64,000 bases of DNA from Marinoscillum sp965229915 (GTDB taxonomy: Bacteria > Bacteroidota > Bacteroidia > Cytophagales > Cyclobacteriaceae): contig NZ_CBDDJZ010000001.1 in NCBI RefSeq assembly GCF_965229915.1, positions 2,418,001 to 2,482,000 of the forward strand. The letters run 5' to 3'. How positions within the stretch are numbered: the first letter of the stretch is position 1; every line of letters starts with the position of its first letter. This document shows, in pieces, positions 1 to 6,966 of this stretch. Made by a program: the position numbers and the translations under genes. The notes beneath the pieces were generated by a model, which saw only the letters and a program-made list of their open reading frames with translations, had not been told where the DNA came from and made no database searches.

Positions 1-140
1 CCGTATCCTTTACTAGTGACCATCACAGTATCCAGTTGTTCGTCGTGACGGTTGAGTAAGTAGACCTTCCAGCCTTCATCGTCCTGAACAACACTGACGA
101 AAACGTTTTCTATTTGGGGAAATTTGATGTCTTTTTTCAT
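1..140 (-). CDS. conserved hypothetical protein, N-terminal fragment
   Basis: Only the first 46 codons are in the window; the rest lies beyond the left edge. The ATG is at 140-138 and the reading begins MKKDIKFPQIENVFVSVV, continuing to a VTSKGYG stretch. I recognise this only as resembling short conserved Bacteroidota proteins of unknown function; no domain can be named from 46 residues. It starts 7 bp after the end of the broken toxin gene on the same strand, so it may be read from the same transcript. No function is proposed. Confidence 0.6.
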   Translation of the reverse strand, partial: MKKDIKFPQIENVFVSVVQDDEGWKVYLLNRHDEQLDTVMVTSKGY

Positions 141-147
141 GCTGTAC

Positions 148-501
148 TCACAATACTAATTTTCTAACCCTTACCTTGTTGGAGGATATCACGATAAAAT
201 TTCCATTCAATTTTTCAATAAACCGATTGATAACTGAAAATACAATATAGGGTCTGGTGTGAGGTTCTTTATCATATAGCCTTACGAGTATTATTCCTCT
301 GTGTGGTTCTTTCTGACGAAATGCAAGCTCACCAAAATCCTTATCTTCAGTAATCAGAATTTCTTTTCTTGAATATGCGATATTCAATACATCAGTGTCA
401 TTAATGCCTTGATGATTCTCCTGAATAGAATATACTTCAAATTAGTTCTCTCCTAGATACTTGATGATTTCGAGTTGTACGCTTTCATCAGCAACAAACA
501 T
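148..501 (-). pseudogene. DUF5615 (PIN-like) toxin gene, interrupted by one stop codon
   Basis: Reading from the ATG at 501 gives MFVADESVQLEIIKYLGEN, then TAA at 444-442, then the same frame continues without a break as FEVYSIQENHQGIND to a stop at 148. The total is 117 codons including the stop, the usual DUF5615 length. The family has a Mut7-C/PIN-like fold with acidic residues near the start (ADES here) and in the middle (ITEDKDFGE); both are present but separated by the stop. Its start lies 5 bp after the stop of the DUF433 gene, the standard antitoxin-toxin order. A truncated product could start at the TTG at 387 but would lack the first acidic motif. I infer a recently inactivated toxin, unless the stop is read through or is a sequencing error. 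Confidence 0.85.
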
Positions 502-506
502 GACTT

Positions 507-737
507 TTACGAAGCGTTCTGATAGGAAACCTCTCCTTGAATAAATTCAGATGCATATGTTAATGCAGCATAAATCTGCTCAGCAACTAAATGTGGATAT
601 TCTTCCAGAAGCTCATTAACTGATTCACCATTTCCCATCTTAGCCAAAATTAAATCAACAGGAATTCGCGTGCCTTTAATGACAGGCTTACCTAGCATGA
701 TATTAGGATCCGAAGAAATATGATCTTTCCAGTTCAT
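507..737 (-). CDS. DUF433 family antitoxin
   Basis: A 76-residue protein with the DUF433 signature: ISSDPNIMLGKPVIKGTRIP near the start, followed by helices resembling VDLILAKMGNGESVNELLEEYPHL. DUF433 proteins have a winged or homeodomain-like DNA-binding fold and pair with DUF5615 PIN-like toxins, as the layout here shows (the toxin begins 5 bp downstream). The expected role is to neutralise the toxin and repress the operon. The gene is intact although its partner is broken, so it may now be an orphan antitoxin. The DUF433 identification is strong; the regulatory role is inferred from the family. Confidence 0.85.
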   Translation of the reverse strand: MNWKDHISSDPNIMLGKPVIKGTRIPVDLILAKMGNGESVNELLEEYPHLVAEQIYAALTYASEFIQGEVSYQNAS

Positions 738-746
738 TTGATAAAA

Positions 747-1460
747 TTAATCAATTTTCATTTCAAATAAATCCACCAGGTGTCCCTTCACGCGATCTTC
801 CACTTCCTGCATATTTGGAACGTACCCAAGCTCTTTGTCTAGTGAAGTAACAGCCTTGTCGTCGATACCACACGGGACAATGTTCTTGAAGTAATCCAGA
901 TCAGCCGTGACATTAAATGCAAAACCATGCATGGTCACCCATCGGCTGCACTTCACACCCATGGCACAGATCTTACGCGCCTTGTCCATGTCCTCAAAAT
1001 CAATCCAAACTCCAGTGAGCCCATCAATACGCCCTCCTGCTATGCCATAGTCATTCAATGTGAGGATAATCGCTTCCTCGAGATATCTCAGGTATTTATG
1101 GATATCCGTAAAGAAATTGTCCAGATCGATGATCGGATAGCCTACCAACTGACCAGGACCATGATAGGTGATGTCGCCGCCACGATTGATCTTATAATAC
1201 TTTGCCTGCTTGTCAATCAGTCCTTGCTGGTCCAGCAGCAAATGTTCAGGCTTCCCACTTTTGCCCAATGTATAAACATGTGGGTGCTGACAAAAAATCA
1301 CGATGTTTTCAGTAGGTGTTTGTTCAGCTTCGGGTAGTTTTCGGTTAGCAATCTTCCGGTCTACCTGCGCTTTGAACAACTCCTCCTGATAGTCCCAGGT
1401 CTCTTTGTAATCTTTCAGGCCCAGGTTGATGAACTTCGTGTGCTTGTTTTGCTTTGTCAA
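747..1460 (-). CDS. lipB: octanoyl-[acyl carrier protein]:protein octanoyltransferase LipB
   Basis: LipB moves octanoate from acyl carrier protein to the lipoyl domains of 2-oxoacid dehydrogenases and GcvH in the cytoplasm, the first step of endogenous lipoate synthesis. The 237-residue product has the signature RGGDITYHGPGQLVGYPI (about 93-110), the conserved lysine in ARKICAMG (K163) and the catalytic cysteine in IVPCGI (C197). The only plausible start is TTG at 1460-1458, directly after the manA stop; the next in-frame ATG would remove the signature. The two genes abut with no spacer, so lipB is probably translationally coupled to manA, although the pathways are unrelated. LipA is not in this window. 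Confidence 0.95.
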   Translation of the reverse strand: MTKQNKHTKFINLGLKDYKETWDYQEELFKAQVDRKIANRKLPEAEQTPTENIVIFCQHPHVYTLGKSGKPEHLLLDQQGLIDKQAKYYKINRGGDITYHGPGQLVGYPIIDLDNFFTDIHKYLRYLEEAIILTLNDYGIAGGRIDGLTGVWIDFEDMDKARKICAMGVKCSRWVTMHGFAFNVTADLDYFKNIVPCGIDDKAVTSLDKELGYVPNMQEVEDRVKGHLVDLFEMKID

Positions 1461-2441
1461 TTAATTGCCGATATAAGACTCCAACAGCGTGGTGCCGGTA
1501 GAAGTTTCAAAAGTGTATTGCTCCACTGAAGCGGGCACCAATATCACATCTCCCATAGCTACTTCTTCGCTTCCATGAGCGGTCACGAGACGAGCATTAC
1601 CTTCCAAACAGATGTAGATTTTGAAGCAATCGAGTCCGGCATGATTTATTTGAAAATTGCCGGTCAGGTGTAGCTTGTTGGTAGTGAAGTACTCACAAGT
1701 GACCAAATTGACCGATTCATCCTGTTTGTCGAGGTAAGGTGATTTGTACTCATCGTACTTCTGGTAATCAATAGCGTCCAAAGATTCCTCAATATGGAGC
1801 TCCCTTTTATTCCCTTGATCATCTTTCCGGTCAAAGTCGTAAATGCGATAAGTCACATCTGAGGTTTGCTGGATTTCTGCAAGCAGGAGTCCTTTGCCAA
1901 TGGTATGCACCCGACCGGCTGGAAGGTAAAACACATCTCCAGCGGTAACTTCTTCACGGTTTAGGATTTGCTCCAGGCGTCCTTCATTGAATGCCTTCTG
2001 GTAAGACTCTTTGTCCACTTCTTCAGAAAATCCGCTGATCAAGGAAGCGCCCTTATCCGCTTGCATAATGTACCACATTTCAGACTTGCCAAAAGAGTTG
2101 TGACGCTTCTGAGCCAGTTCATCATCCGGGTGGACTTGTATGGACAAATCATCATTTGCATCAATGAATTTGATCAATAATGGAAATTCTGATCCAAATT
2201 GTTTTTTGATTCGCTCACCCAACAGATCTGCACCATAAAGAGCAATAACGTCCGTCAACGGTTTACCTGCCAGTGTACCATTAGATACCTCAGAGATATT
2301 GCCTTTTACTCCGGATAGTTCCCAGGTCTCGCCACAGTTGGGCAATGGCGAAAAATCTTTGCCTAAAATGGTTTTGATCTTTTCTCCGCCCCAAAGCTTA
2401 TCTTTAAATATGGTTTTGAATTTTAATGGATACAGGCTCAT
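1461..2441 (-). CDS. manA: mannose-6-phosphate isomerase, class I
   Basis: A cytoplasmic zinc enzyme that interconverts mannose 6-phosphate and fructose 6-phosphate, feeding mannose use and GDP-mannose synthesis. The 326-residue length fits the short class I (Bacillus-like) form. The putative zinc ligands are visible: Q102 and H104 in IQVHPDDELA, E121 in GKSEMWYI and H179 in PAGRVHTIGKG. The family motif RIYDFDR follows, and a second cupin-like domain ends the protein. The start ATG at 2441 lies 18 bp from the divergent yraN start, so the two share a very short promoter region. lipB follows directly. Confidence 0.95.
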   Translation of the reverse strand: MSLYPLKFKTIFKDKLWGGEKIKTILGKDFSPLPNCGETWELSGVKGNISEVSNGTLAGKPLTDVIALYGADLLGERIKKQFGSEFPLLIKFIDANDDLSIQVHPDDELAQKRHNSFGKSEMWYIMQADKGASLISGFSEEVDKESYQKAFNEGRLEQILNREEVTAGDVFYLPAGRVHTIGKGLLLAEIQQTSDVTYRIYDFDRKDDQGNKRELHIEESLDAIDYQKYDEYKSPYLDKQDESVNLVTCEYFTTNKLHLTGNFQINHAGLDCFKIYICLEGNARLVTAHGSEEVAMGDVILVPASVEQYTFETSTGTTLLESYIGN

Positions 2442-2459
2442 CCCTACACGTCAGATTTT

Positions 2460-2804
2460 ATGAATACCAAAAACAAGGGCAAATATGGGGAAGATTTGGC
2501 GGTTTCTTACCTCCGCAATAAGGGATTTGAGATCATAGAGCGAAACTTTAGGTACGGAAGAGGAGAAATAGACGTGATCGGAATTTTAAACAACGAACTG
2601 CTGGTCTTCTTTGAGGTGAAGTATCGAAAAGGAGATGAATTTGGCGAGCCAGAGGAGTTTGTATCTCGTGCTCAGGAACGCAAAATCATTGATGCAGCCG
2701 AAGAGTACATCTTTGGCATCAACTGGCACAAAGACATCCGATTTGATATCATTTCCATCAAACACGGCGAGGGAATCGAACACATTGAAGATGCTTTCTA
2801 TTAA
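2460..2804 (+). CDS. YraN family (UPF0102) endonuclease-like protein
   Basis: A 114-residue protein with the UPF0102/YraN pattern: KGKYGEDLAVSYLRNKGFEI, then RYGRGEIDVIG, then FFEVKYRK. These match the restriction-endonuclease-like catalytic series (E at the start, then E..D and E.K). Family members are thought to be nucleases related to Holliday junction resolvases, but the cellular role is unproven. It is transcribed divergently from manA with an 18 bp gap. Its end lies 24 bp from the convergent desaturase gene. Family membership is secure; nuclease activity is inferred from the conserved residues. Confidence 0.9.
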   Translation: MNTKNKGKYGEDLAVSYLRNKGFEIIERNFRYGRGEIDVIGILNNELLVFFEVKYRKGDEFGEPEEFVSRAQERKIIDAAEEYIFGINWHKDIRFDIISIKHGEGIEHIEDAFY

Positions 2805-2828
2805 AAACACCTTCAATGATCAATGAAC

Positions 2829-3755
2829 TTAGGCAGCTGCTTTTGCCTTCTTGGCCAGCTCCTTGGCTTCTTCTTTGTTTTTGGAATATTTGATGTGATC
2901 AGGCACTCCTCGCAGATCCCATATCAACCCGAAAAATGCGAAGACTCTCAGGATGTAATATGTGATATCAATCTCCCACCAAAAGAATCCCTGCCGGGCA
3001 GATGACTCATAGTAATGGTGGTTGTTGTGCCACCCTTCACCCAATGTCAAAAGTGCCAACCACAAACTGTTTTTCGATTCATCGTCAGACTTGTAGCGCT
3101 GCTTACCAAACTTGTGCATGATCGAGTTGATACTGAAGGTGCCATGATAAGTGATCACTGTGCTCAAGAAAAAGCCAATGAACAAGGTAGAAAATCCAGC
3201 CGTAGAGAACATCTCCATTATGCTGCCTCCATTCACAATACCTCCAAGTGCCATCACGGCTATTGCCAGGATAAACGGAGGCACCAAATAATTCTTATTC
3301 AACCAAACCAGTTCCGGGTATTTAGAAAAATCACCAATGAGTTTGTAGTCAGTCTCTTTGTAGTCAGGCCCGATGATCCAGCCCACATGCGAATACCAGA
3401 AGCCATAATGCTTCATCGAGTGTGGGTCATCGTAGGTATCACTGGTTCGGTGGTGTACCCGGTGGTGACTTGCCCACCAAAGAGCTCCCTTCTGAGCAGA
3501 CGTCTGAGCCATGAAGGCAATCACAAACTGGAACCATCGAGATGTCTTATATGATCTATGGGCAAAATATCGATGATACCCTCCGGTGATCCAAAACATC
3601 CTAATCACATAAAGCGCCAAACACACCATCCAGTCAAAGAAGGTGGCTCCTGTGAAAAGCGCACCTAAGGGAAGAAGGTGAATCAGCAAGAAGTTGATTT
3701 CCTGTTTTAGTTTGGGTTTGTTGAGCTCTCTAGGCTCTTGAGACACTTTTGCCAT
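2829..3755 (-). CDS. membrane acyl-CoA/fatty acid desaturase
   Basis: A 308-residue integral membrane di-iron enzyme that introduces a cis double bond into acyl chains, probably at the delta-9 position, adjusting membrane fluidity. The three histidine boxes are complete: HRYFAHR (61-67), HHRVHH (97-102) and HNNHH (243-247), separated by hydrophobic helices at about 25-58 and 155-205. The C-terminus is lysine-rich (KNKEEAKELAKKAKAAA). The ATG at 3755 gives a normal N-terminus. A TAnnTTTG promoter box (TATCTTTG, minus strand, 3802-3795) lies about 40 bp upstream. Fusion to cytochrome b5 is absent, so an external electron donor is needed. Confidence 0.93.
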   Translation of the reverse strand: MAKVSQEPRELNKPKLKQEINFLLIHLLPLGALFTGATFFDWMVCLALYVIRMFWITGGYHRYFAHRSYKTSRWFQFVIAFMAQTSAQKGALWWASHHRVHHRTSDTYDDPHSMKHYGFWYSHVGWIIGPDYKETDYKLIGDFSKYPELVWLNKNYLVPPFILAIAVMALGGIVNGGSIMEMFSTAGFSTLFIGFFLSTVITYHGTFSINSIMHKFGKQRYKSDDESKNSLWLALLTLGEGWHNNHHYYESSARQGFFWWEIDITYYILRVFAFFGLIWDLRGVPDHIKYSKNKEEAKELAKKAKAAA

Positions 3756-3794
3756 AATTAATTCTTATTAGAGTAATTCCAGAATTACAAGCCG

Positions 3795-3802
3795 CAAAGA
3801 TA
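3795..3802 (-). promoter_or_regulatory. Bacteroidota -7 promoter box for the desaturase
   Basis: On the minus strand this reads TATCTTTG, an exact match to the Bacteroidota -7 consensus TAnnTTTG, 40 bp before the desaturase ATG. I see no clear -33 TTTG at the usual spacing, so the assignment is moderate. Confidence 0.45.
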
Positions 3803-3898
3803 ATGACCGATGCGCTAGCATGATGGCTTAGCTGATCTAAATCATCTTTATGCTCTTATAAAGTTACAATGATTGATTCAGTAGAAAAGTTTCAATCA

Positions 3899-3923
3899 CC
3901 ATACCTAAGAAAATTAGGTATGG
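3899..3923. promoter_or_regulatory. inverted repeat, probable PadR operator
   Basis: CCATACCTAA and TTAGGTATGG form a perfect 10+10 bp inverted repeat around the spacer GAAAA; with one skipped base the arms extend by AATCA and TGATT. The repeat lies 17 bp before the PadR GTG and overlaps the spacer of the promoter whose -7 box is at 3929-3936. PadR proteins commonly bind dyads of the ATAC..GTAT kind and repress their own operons, so autorepression is the natural reading. This is inference from position and symmetry. Confidence 0.7.
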
Positions 3924-3928
3924 TTGAT

Positions 3929-3936
3929 TACCTTTG
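3929..3936 (+). promoter_or_regulatory. -7 promoter box of the PadR operon
   Basis: TACCTTTG matches TAnnTTTG exactly. It ends only 4 bases before the GTG start of the PadR gene, which places the expected transcription start on or next to the start codon. That suggests a leaderless mRNA. No other start codon nearby would keep the PadR fold. Confidence 0.55.
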
Positions 3937-3940
3937 ACCT

Positions 3941-4276
3941 GTGGAAAACAAACAACTCATCAAAGGAAGTCTAAATATAATCATTCTGAAACTGCTCAGT
4001 GATCAGGAGAAGATGTATGGTTATGAGATTACACAGCATGTGAAAGAGATGACCAAAGGAGAAATGGAAATCACCGAGGGAGCGCTCTATCCGGCATTGC
4101 ATAAACTAGAAGCGGATGGCTTGATTACCTCCGAATCACAGAAAGTGGGCGGTCGTGTTCGAAAATACTATTTGTTGTCCGAGGACGGTCAAAAAAGTGT
4201 CGCCTCACAATTAGATGAGTTGGCTGGATTTCTGAATAATTTGAGTCTGTTGTTGAATTTAAAACCAGCCCCCTAA
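3941..4276 (+). CDS. PadR family transcriptional regulator
   Basis: A 111-residue winged-helix protein of PadR subfamily-2 size. The motif order is typical: a first helix (LIKGSLNIIILKLLSD), MYGYEITQHV, EGALYPALHKLEADGLI, then the wing GGRVRKYYLLSEDG and a C-terminal dimerisation helix. PadR proteins are usually ligand-responsive repressors of neighbouring membrane genes. It starts with GTG and its stop overlaps the ATG of the next gene by one base (TAATG), so it heads a tightly coupled four-gene operon with three paralogous membrane proteins. The inverted repeat at 3899-3923 is its likely binding site. The ligand is unknown. Confidence 0.93.
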   Translation: MENKQLIKGSLNIIILKLLSDQEKMYGYEITQHVKEMTKGEMEITEGALYPALHKLEADGLITSESQKVGGRVRKYYLLSEDGQKSVASQLDELAGFLNNLSLLLNLKPAP

Positions 4277-4941
4277 TGAAAACAATCACTAAGGTAGAGT
4301 TGGATACGCTTAAGGAATATCTTGGCAAAAGACCTTTTCGTTATGAGGAGGTGTACAATGAAGTGGTTGATCATTATGCTAGCGCATATGAGGGGTCAGA
4401 TAAAGATCTTTACGATGTAATCAGAGAGCAGGACAAACACTTCACTGATAAGAAGATTAGACAAATTGACCAACAGTACATTACAGATGTAAAAAAACAA
4501 CTATATAAAGCTCATTTGGGATTGATTCTTGGATATTTCAAATGGCCACAGTTGTTGATGACTCTGGCTGTTGTGTTGGTTTTTTTCTCGGCTGGGCCAA
4601 TACTTTTAGACTTTCACGATATTGCTTTTTCGTTATTCTTGCTGTTTTTCTTTACGCCTTATGTTTTCATGATTTATGTGATGGGGGCATCACGAAAAAT
4701 GGATAGCAATCTTCCTGGAAAGATCATCAATGGCAGATTGAGCGAGGCTGGAAGGCTTGGAGTGTTCGGGATACTTTACCTCCAAACAGATTGGTTATAC
4801 AGCCATGTCGTTCCTAATCCTGCAGAATCTATTCTAGAGGATAATATGTATCTGACTTCCTTCATTTTGTTGATAGGTTTCGCACTGGGCTGGACCACCT
4901 ACCAATTGTTTCGTTTGAAGTTTAAACCTGTTATTGTCTGA
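4276..4941 (+). CDS. PadR-associated membrane protein, paralog 1 of 3
   Basis: A 221-residue protein of unknown function. Residues 1-85 are soluble and helical, with the family pattern KRPFRYEEVYNEVVDHYASA. A conserved YFKWPQL motif leads into about four hydrophobic segments (roughly 97-120, 125-145, 165-185, 195-215), and the protein ends RLKFKPVIV. The N-terminal helical part resembles in pattern the small signalling domains (HAAS type) that precede membrane segments in PadR-linked operons; this is an inference from pattern, not a proven match. Its ATG overlaps the PadR stop by one base and its TGA overlaps the next ATG by one base. It is the most divergent of the three copies. Confidence 0.85.
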   Translation: MKTITKVELDTLKEYLGKRPFRYEEVYNEVVDHYASAYEGSDKDLYDVIREQDKHFTDKKIRQIDQQYITDVKKQLYKAHLGLILGYFKWPQLLMTLAVVLVFFSAGPILLDFHDIAFSLFLLFFFTPYVFMIYVMGASRKMDSNLPGKIINGRLSEAGRLGVFGILYLQTDWLYSHVVPNPAESILEDNMYLTSFILLIGFALGWTTYQLFRLKFKPVIV

Positions 4942-5600
4942 TGAAATCAATAAGCGCAGAAGAATTGGATCAGTTGAAAGGTCATCTCATGAAAAAGCCT
5001 TTCAAGTATGAGGAGGTTTACCATGAGGTTCTGGATCACTATGCTACAGCTTATGAACGATCCAGCGAATCGCTTGGTGAAGTTAGGGTCGAACTTGATA
5101 AGGACTTCTCTGACAATAAGGTAGAAGACATCAACTCTAGGTATTTTGACGATTTAAAAAGAAGTCTTAGAAAAAGTCACGGCACTATTTTCATGGGGCA
5201 TTTCAGGTGGCCTCAGCTGATGTATACACTGATAGCAACCATTGTATTATGGGTAATTACACCTTTTTTGATGGTTAATAGTAAGGTGGTGTATGTGGCT
5301 TTTGCATGTTTGACAGTGACACCTGCAGTCGTTGGGCTGTATTTGTATTTCTACTGGGCTGTAAAAAGACTCAGAGGTAAAACCAAACTCAAAAATGCGC
5401 ATGCAGAATTGTTTGGGGTGGCGTTCGGCTTTTCAACTGCCTATATTCAATTACCTCAGCTTTGCAAGCTATTTGATGAGGACTTCAATGTATTAATGTA
5501 CGACTCAGCTCTCACTACGGTCATTCTATTTCTTGCCTTAATTTTGTTTCAAACGTCTTTCACATTAATGTTCAACAGGCTTAAACCTGCCATTTTATGA
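4941..5600 (+). CDS. PadR-associated membrane protein, paralog 2 of 3
   Basis: A 219-residue paralog with the same architecture as its neighbours. The N-terminus reads MKSISAEELDQLKGHLMKKP, followed by FKYEEVYHEVLDHYATAYE, the HFRWPQL motif near residue 90, four apparent membrane segments and a C-terminal FNRLKPAIL. The start overlaps the upstream stop as TGATG and its own stop overlaps the next start as ATGA, so translation of the three copies is probably coupled and their amounts matched. That favours a hetero-oligomeric membrane complex or a set of related sensors. No enzymatic motif is visible. Confidence 0.85.
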   Translation: MKSISAEELDQLKGHLMKKPFKYEEVYHEVLDHYATAYERSSESLGEVRVELDKDFSDNKVEDINSRYFDDLKRSLRKSHGTIFMGHFRWPQLMYTLIATIVLWVITPFLMVNSKVVYVAFACLTVTPAVVGLYLYFYWAVKRLRGKTKLKNAHAELFGVAFGFSTAYIQLPQLCKLFDEDFNVLMYDSALTTVILFLALILFQTSFTLMFNRLKPAIL

Positions 5601-6262
5601 AGTCTATTTCACCCAAAGAGATCGACCTGTTAAAGGATCATCTGATCAAGAAGCCATTCAAATACCAGGAAGTATTTCTGGAAGTGCTTGATCACTATGC
5701 TACTGCCTATGAGCAGTCGGATGAGACCTTAGATCAAACGGTCACTCGATTGGATCAGATATTTACTCCCGGCAAGATCGAAATGATCAATGAACGGTAT
5801 TTGAAAGATCTGACCAGGAAGATGCGAAAAGCGCATTTTACCTTTTTCACAAACTACTTCAGATGGCCTCAGCTGATTACCACGTTCGTGGTGATTGCTG
5901 TATTCATTACTGCAGCTCCTTTACTTCATGCCTATAAACCCCTCAAGGTATCACTATTTATTCTGCTGGCGATTCTCCCTTTATGTTTTGCTATTTATGC
6001 TTGGATCAAGGCATTTCAGAAACGAAAGGCTTTACCAGGTAAATTAAAAAATGGTCATTTTGCTGCTATGGGGACCTTCATTGTACTTACCATGAATTAT
6101 GCCCAGGTAAATACCTTTTATCGATTCTTTTCAGGTAACGAGCAAGCCAATATTTTTGAAATCTCAGCATATTGGACTGCTGGATTTCTGCTATTAGGTC
6201 TGATGCTGTGTAGCACTTCTCTTCAGGTTTTCTGGACCAAGGTAAAACCAAACCTTATTTAG
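5597..6262 (+). CDS. PadR-associated membrane protein, paralog 3 of 3
   Basis: A 221-residue paralog, closest to copy 2 by eye: MKSISPKEIDLLKDHLIKKP, then FKYQEVFLEVLDHYATAYE, YFRWPQL, four hydrophobic segments and a C-terminal WTKVKPNLI. It overlaps copy 2 by four bases (ATGA). Its last four bases overlap the convergent DUF6090 gene, so the operon ends here with no separate terminator. The invariant parts across the three copies are the KKPF.Y.EV...V.DHYA..YE segment, F.WPQL and the basic-KP end, which are the obvious candidates for functional sites. Confidence 0.85.
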   Translation: MKSISPKEIDLLKDHLIKKPFKYQEVFLEVLDHYATAYEQSDETLDQTVTRLDQIFTPGKIEMINERYLKDLTRKMRKAHFTFFTNYFRWPQLITTFVVIAVFITAAPLLHAYKPLKVSLFILLAILPLCFAIYAWIKAFQKRKALPGKLKNGHFAAMGTFIVLTMNYAQVNTFYRFFSGNEQANIFEISAYWTAGFLLLGLMLCSTSLQVFWTKVKPNLI

Positions 6263-6966
6263 TCAGTCAATTCTGTTTCCTCAATGATTCTGTTGATTAA
6301 TTGAACAGTTTGTGTTTCGTAAATATTTTGCAGACCGCCACTGATCATCAGGTTGTGTGACAGATGGTTCTCAAATACCGCAGACTGTATCATCTCCTGA
6401 TTTGTCAAAGCAAAAGGACTGGATCCAAATCTACTCTTAAAAAGCATATTGCGTGCAGAACCGTACTCGGAGATCACAGACATGAACTTATTATACTGAG
6501 CGGTTTCCAGTAGATACCATTCTCTTAGATTTTCATAATGTTGCTCCCATTCATGAAGTAGTCTTTTGAGCTGTTCATTTTCCAGGGACTTCAATTGTCC
6601 GGAATTTCTAAGGTCTGTCAAAACATAGGTGCTTGGATTCCATGTGGGATTGTCATAGAGTCGCCTAGCGAGCGTATCGAGATCGATGGTATCAGGGATG
6701 GCCTTGGCCGGATCAATTAGTTCATAGATTAGAATCGAGGCATTAATCTTTCGATTCAATCGAAACATCTGCTCATCCAATGACTCCAAGTTGGTTTTGA
6801 ATTCCTCATTAAGGTTTCGGATAATCTCCTGTTGCTCCCTTCTAAACTTGACCCCTTCATTCCAGCTGTTTAGAACGAACGCCCCAACCACACCAAGCGT
6901 AATAACCAGTATCTCCAACAGGTACTCTACCCACTTATCCGCCAAAGTCTTCCATAACTTATTCAT
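6259..6966 (-). CDS. DUF6090 family membrane protein
   Basis: A 235-residue protein with one N-terminal membrane helix, YLLEILVITLGVVGAFVLNS, followed by WNE and a long soluble helical domain rich in charged residues (RREQQEIIRNLNEEF...). This opening is characteristic of the Bacteroidota DUF6090 family, whose function is unknown; the soluble part most likely faces the periplasm. Its ATG overlaps the stop of the upstream esterase gene by one base, so it is the second gene of that operon. Its 3' end overlaps the convergent paralog-3 gene by four bases. Confidence 0.8.
   Translation of the reverse strand: MNKLWKTLADKWVEYLLEILVITLGVVGAFVLNSWNEGVKFRREQQEIIRNLNEEFKTNLESLDEQMFRLNRKINASILIYELIDPAKAIPDTIDLDTLARRLYDNPTWNPSTYVLTDLRNSGQLKSLENEQLKRLLHEWEQHYENLREWYLLETAQYNKFMSVISEYGSARNMLFKSRFGSSPFALTNQEMIQSAVFENHLSHNLMISGGLQNIYETQTVQLINRIIEETELTD

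Noticed and set aside
148..387. An intact 79-residue protein starting at the TTG at 387
   Set aside because: The same frame upstream encodes the missing N-terminus of the DUF5615 family up to a single stop, so this is the rear part of a broken gene.
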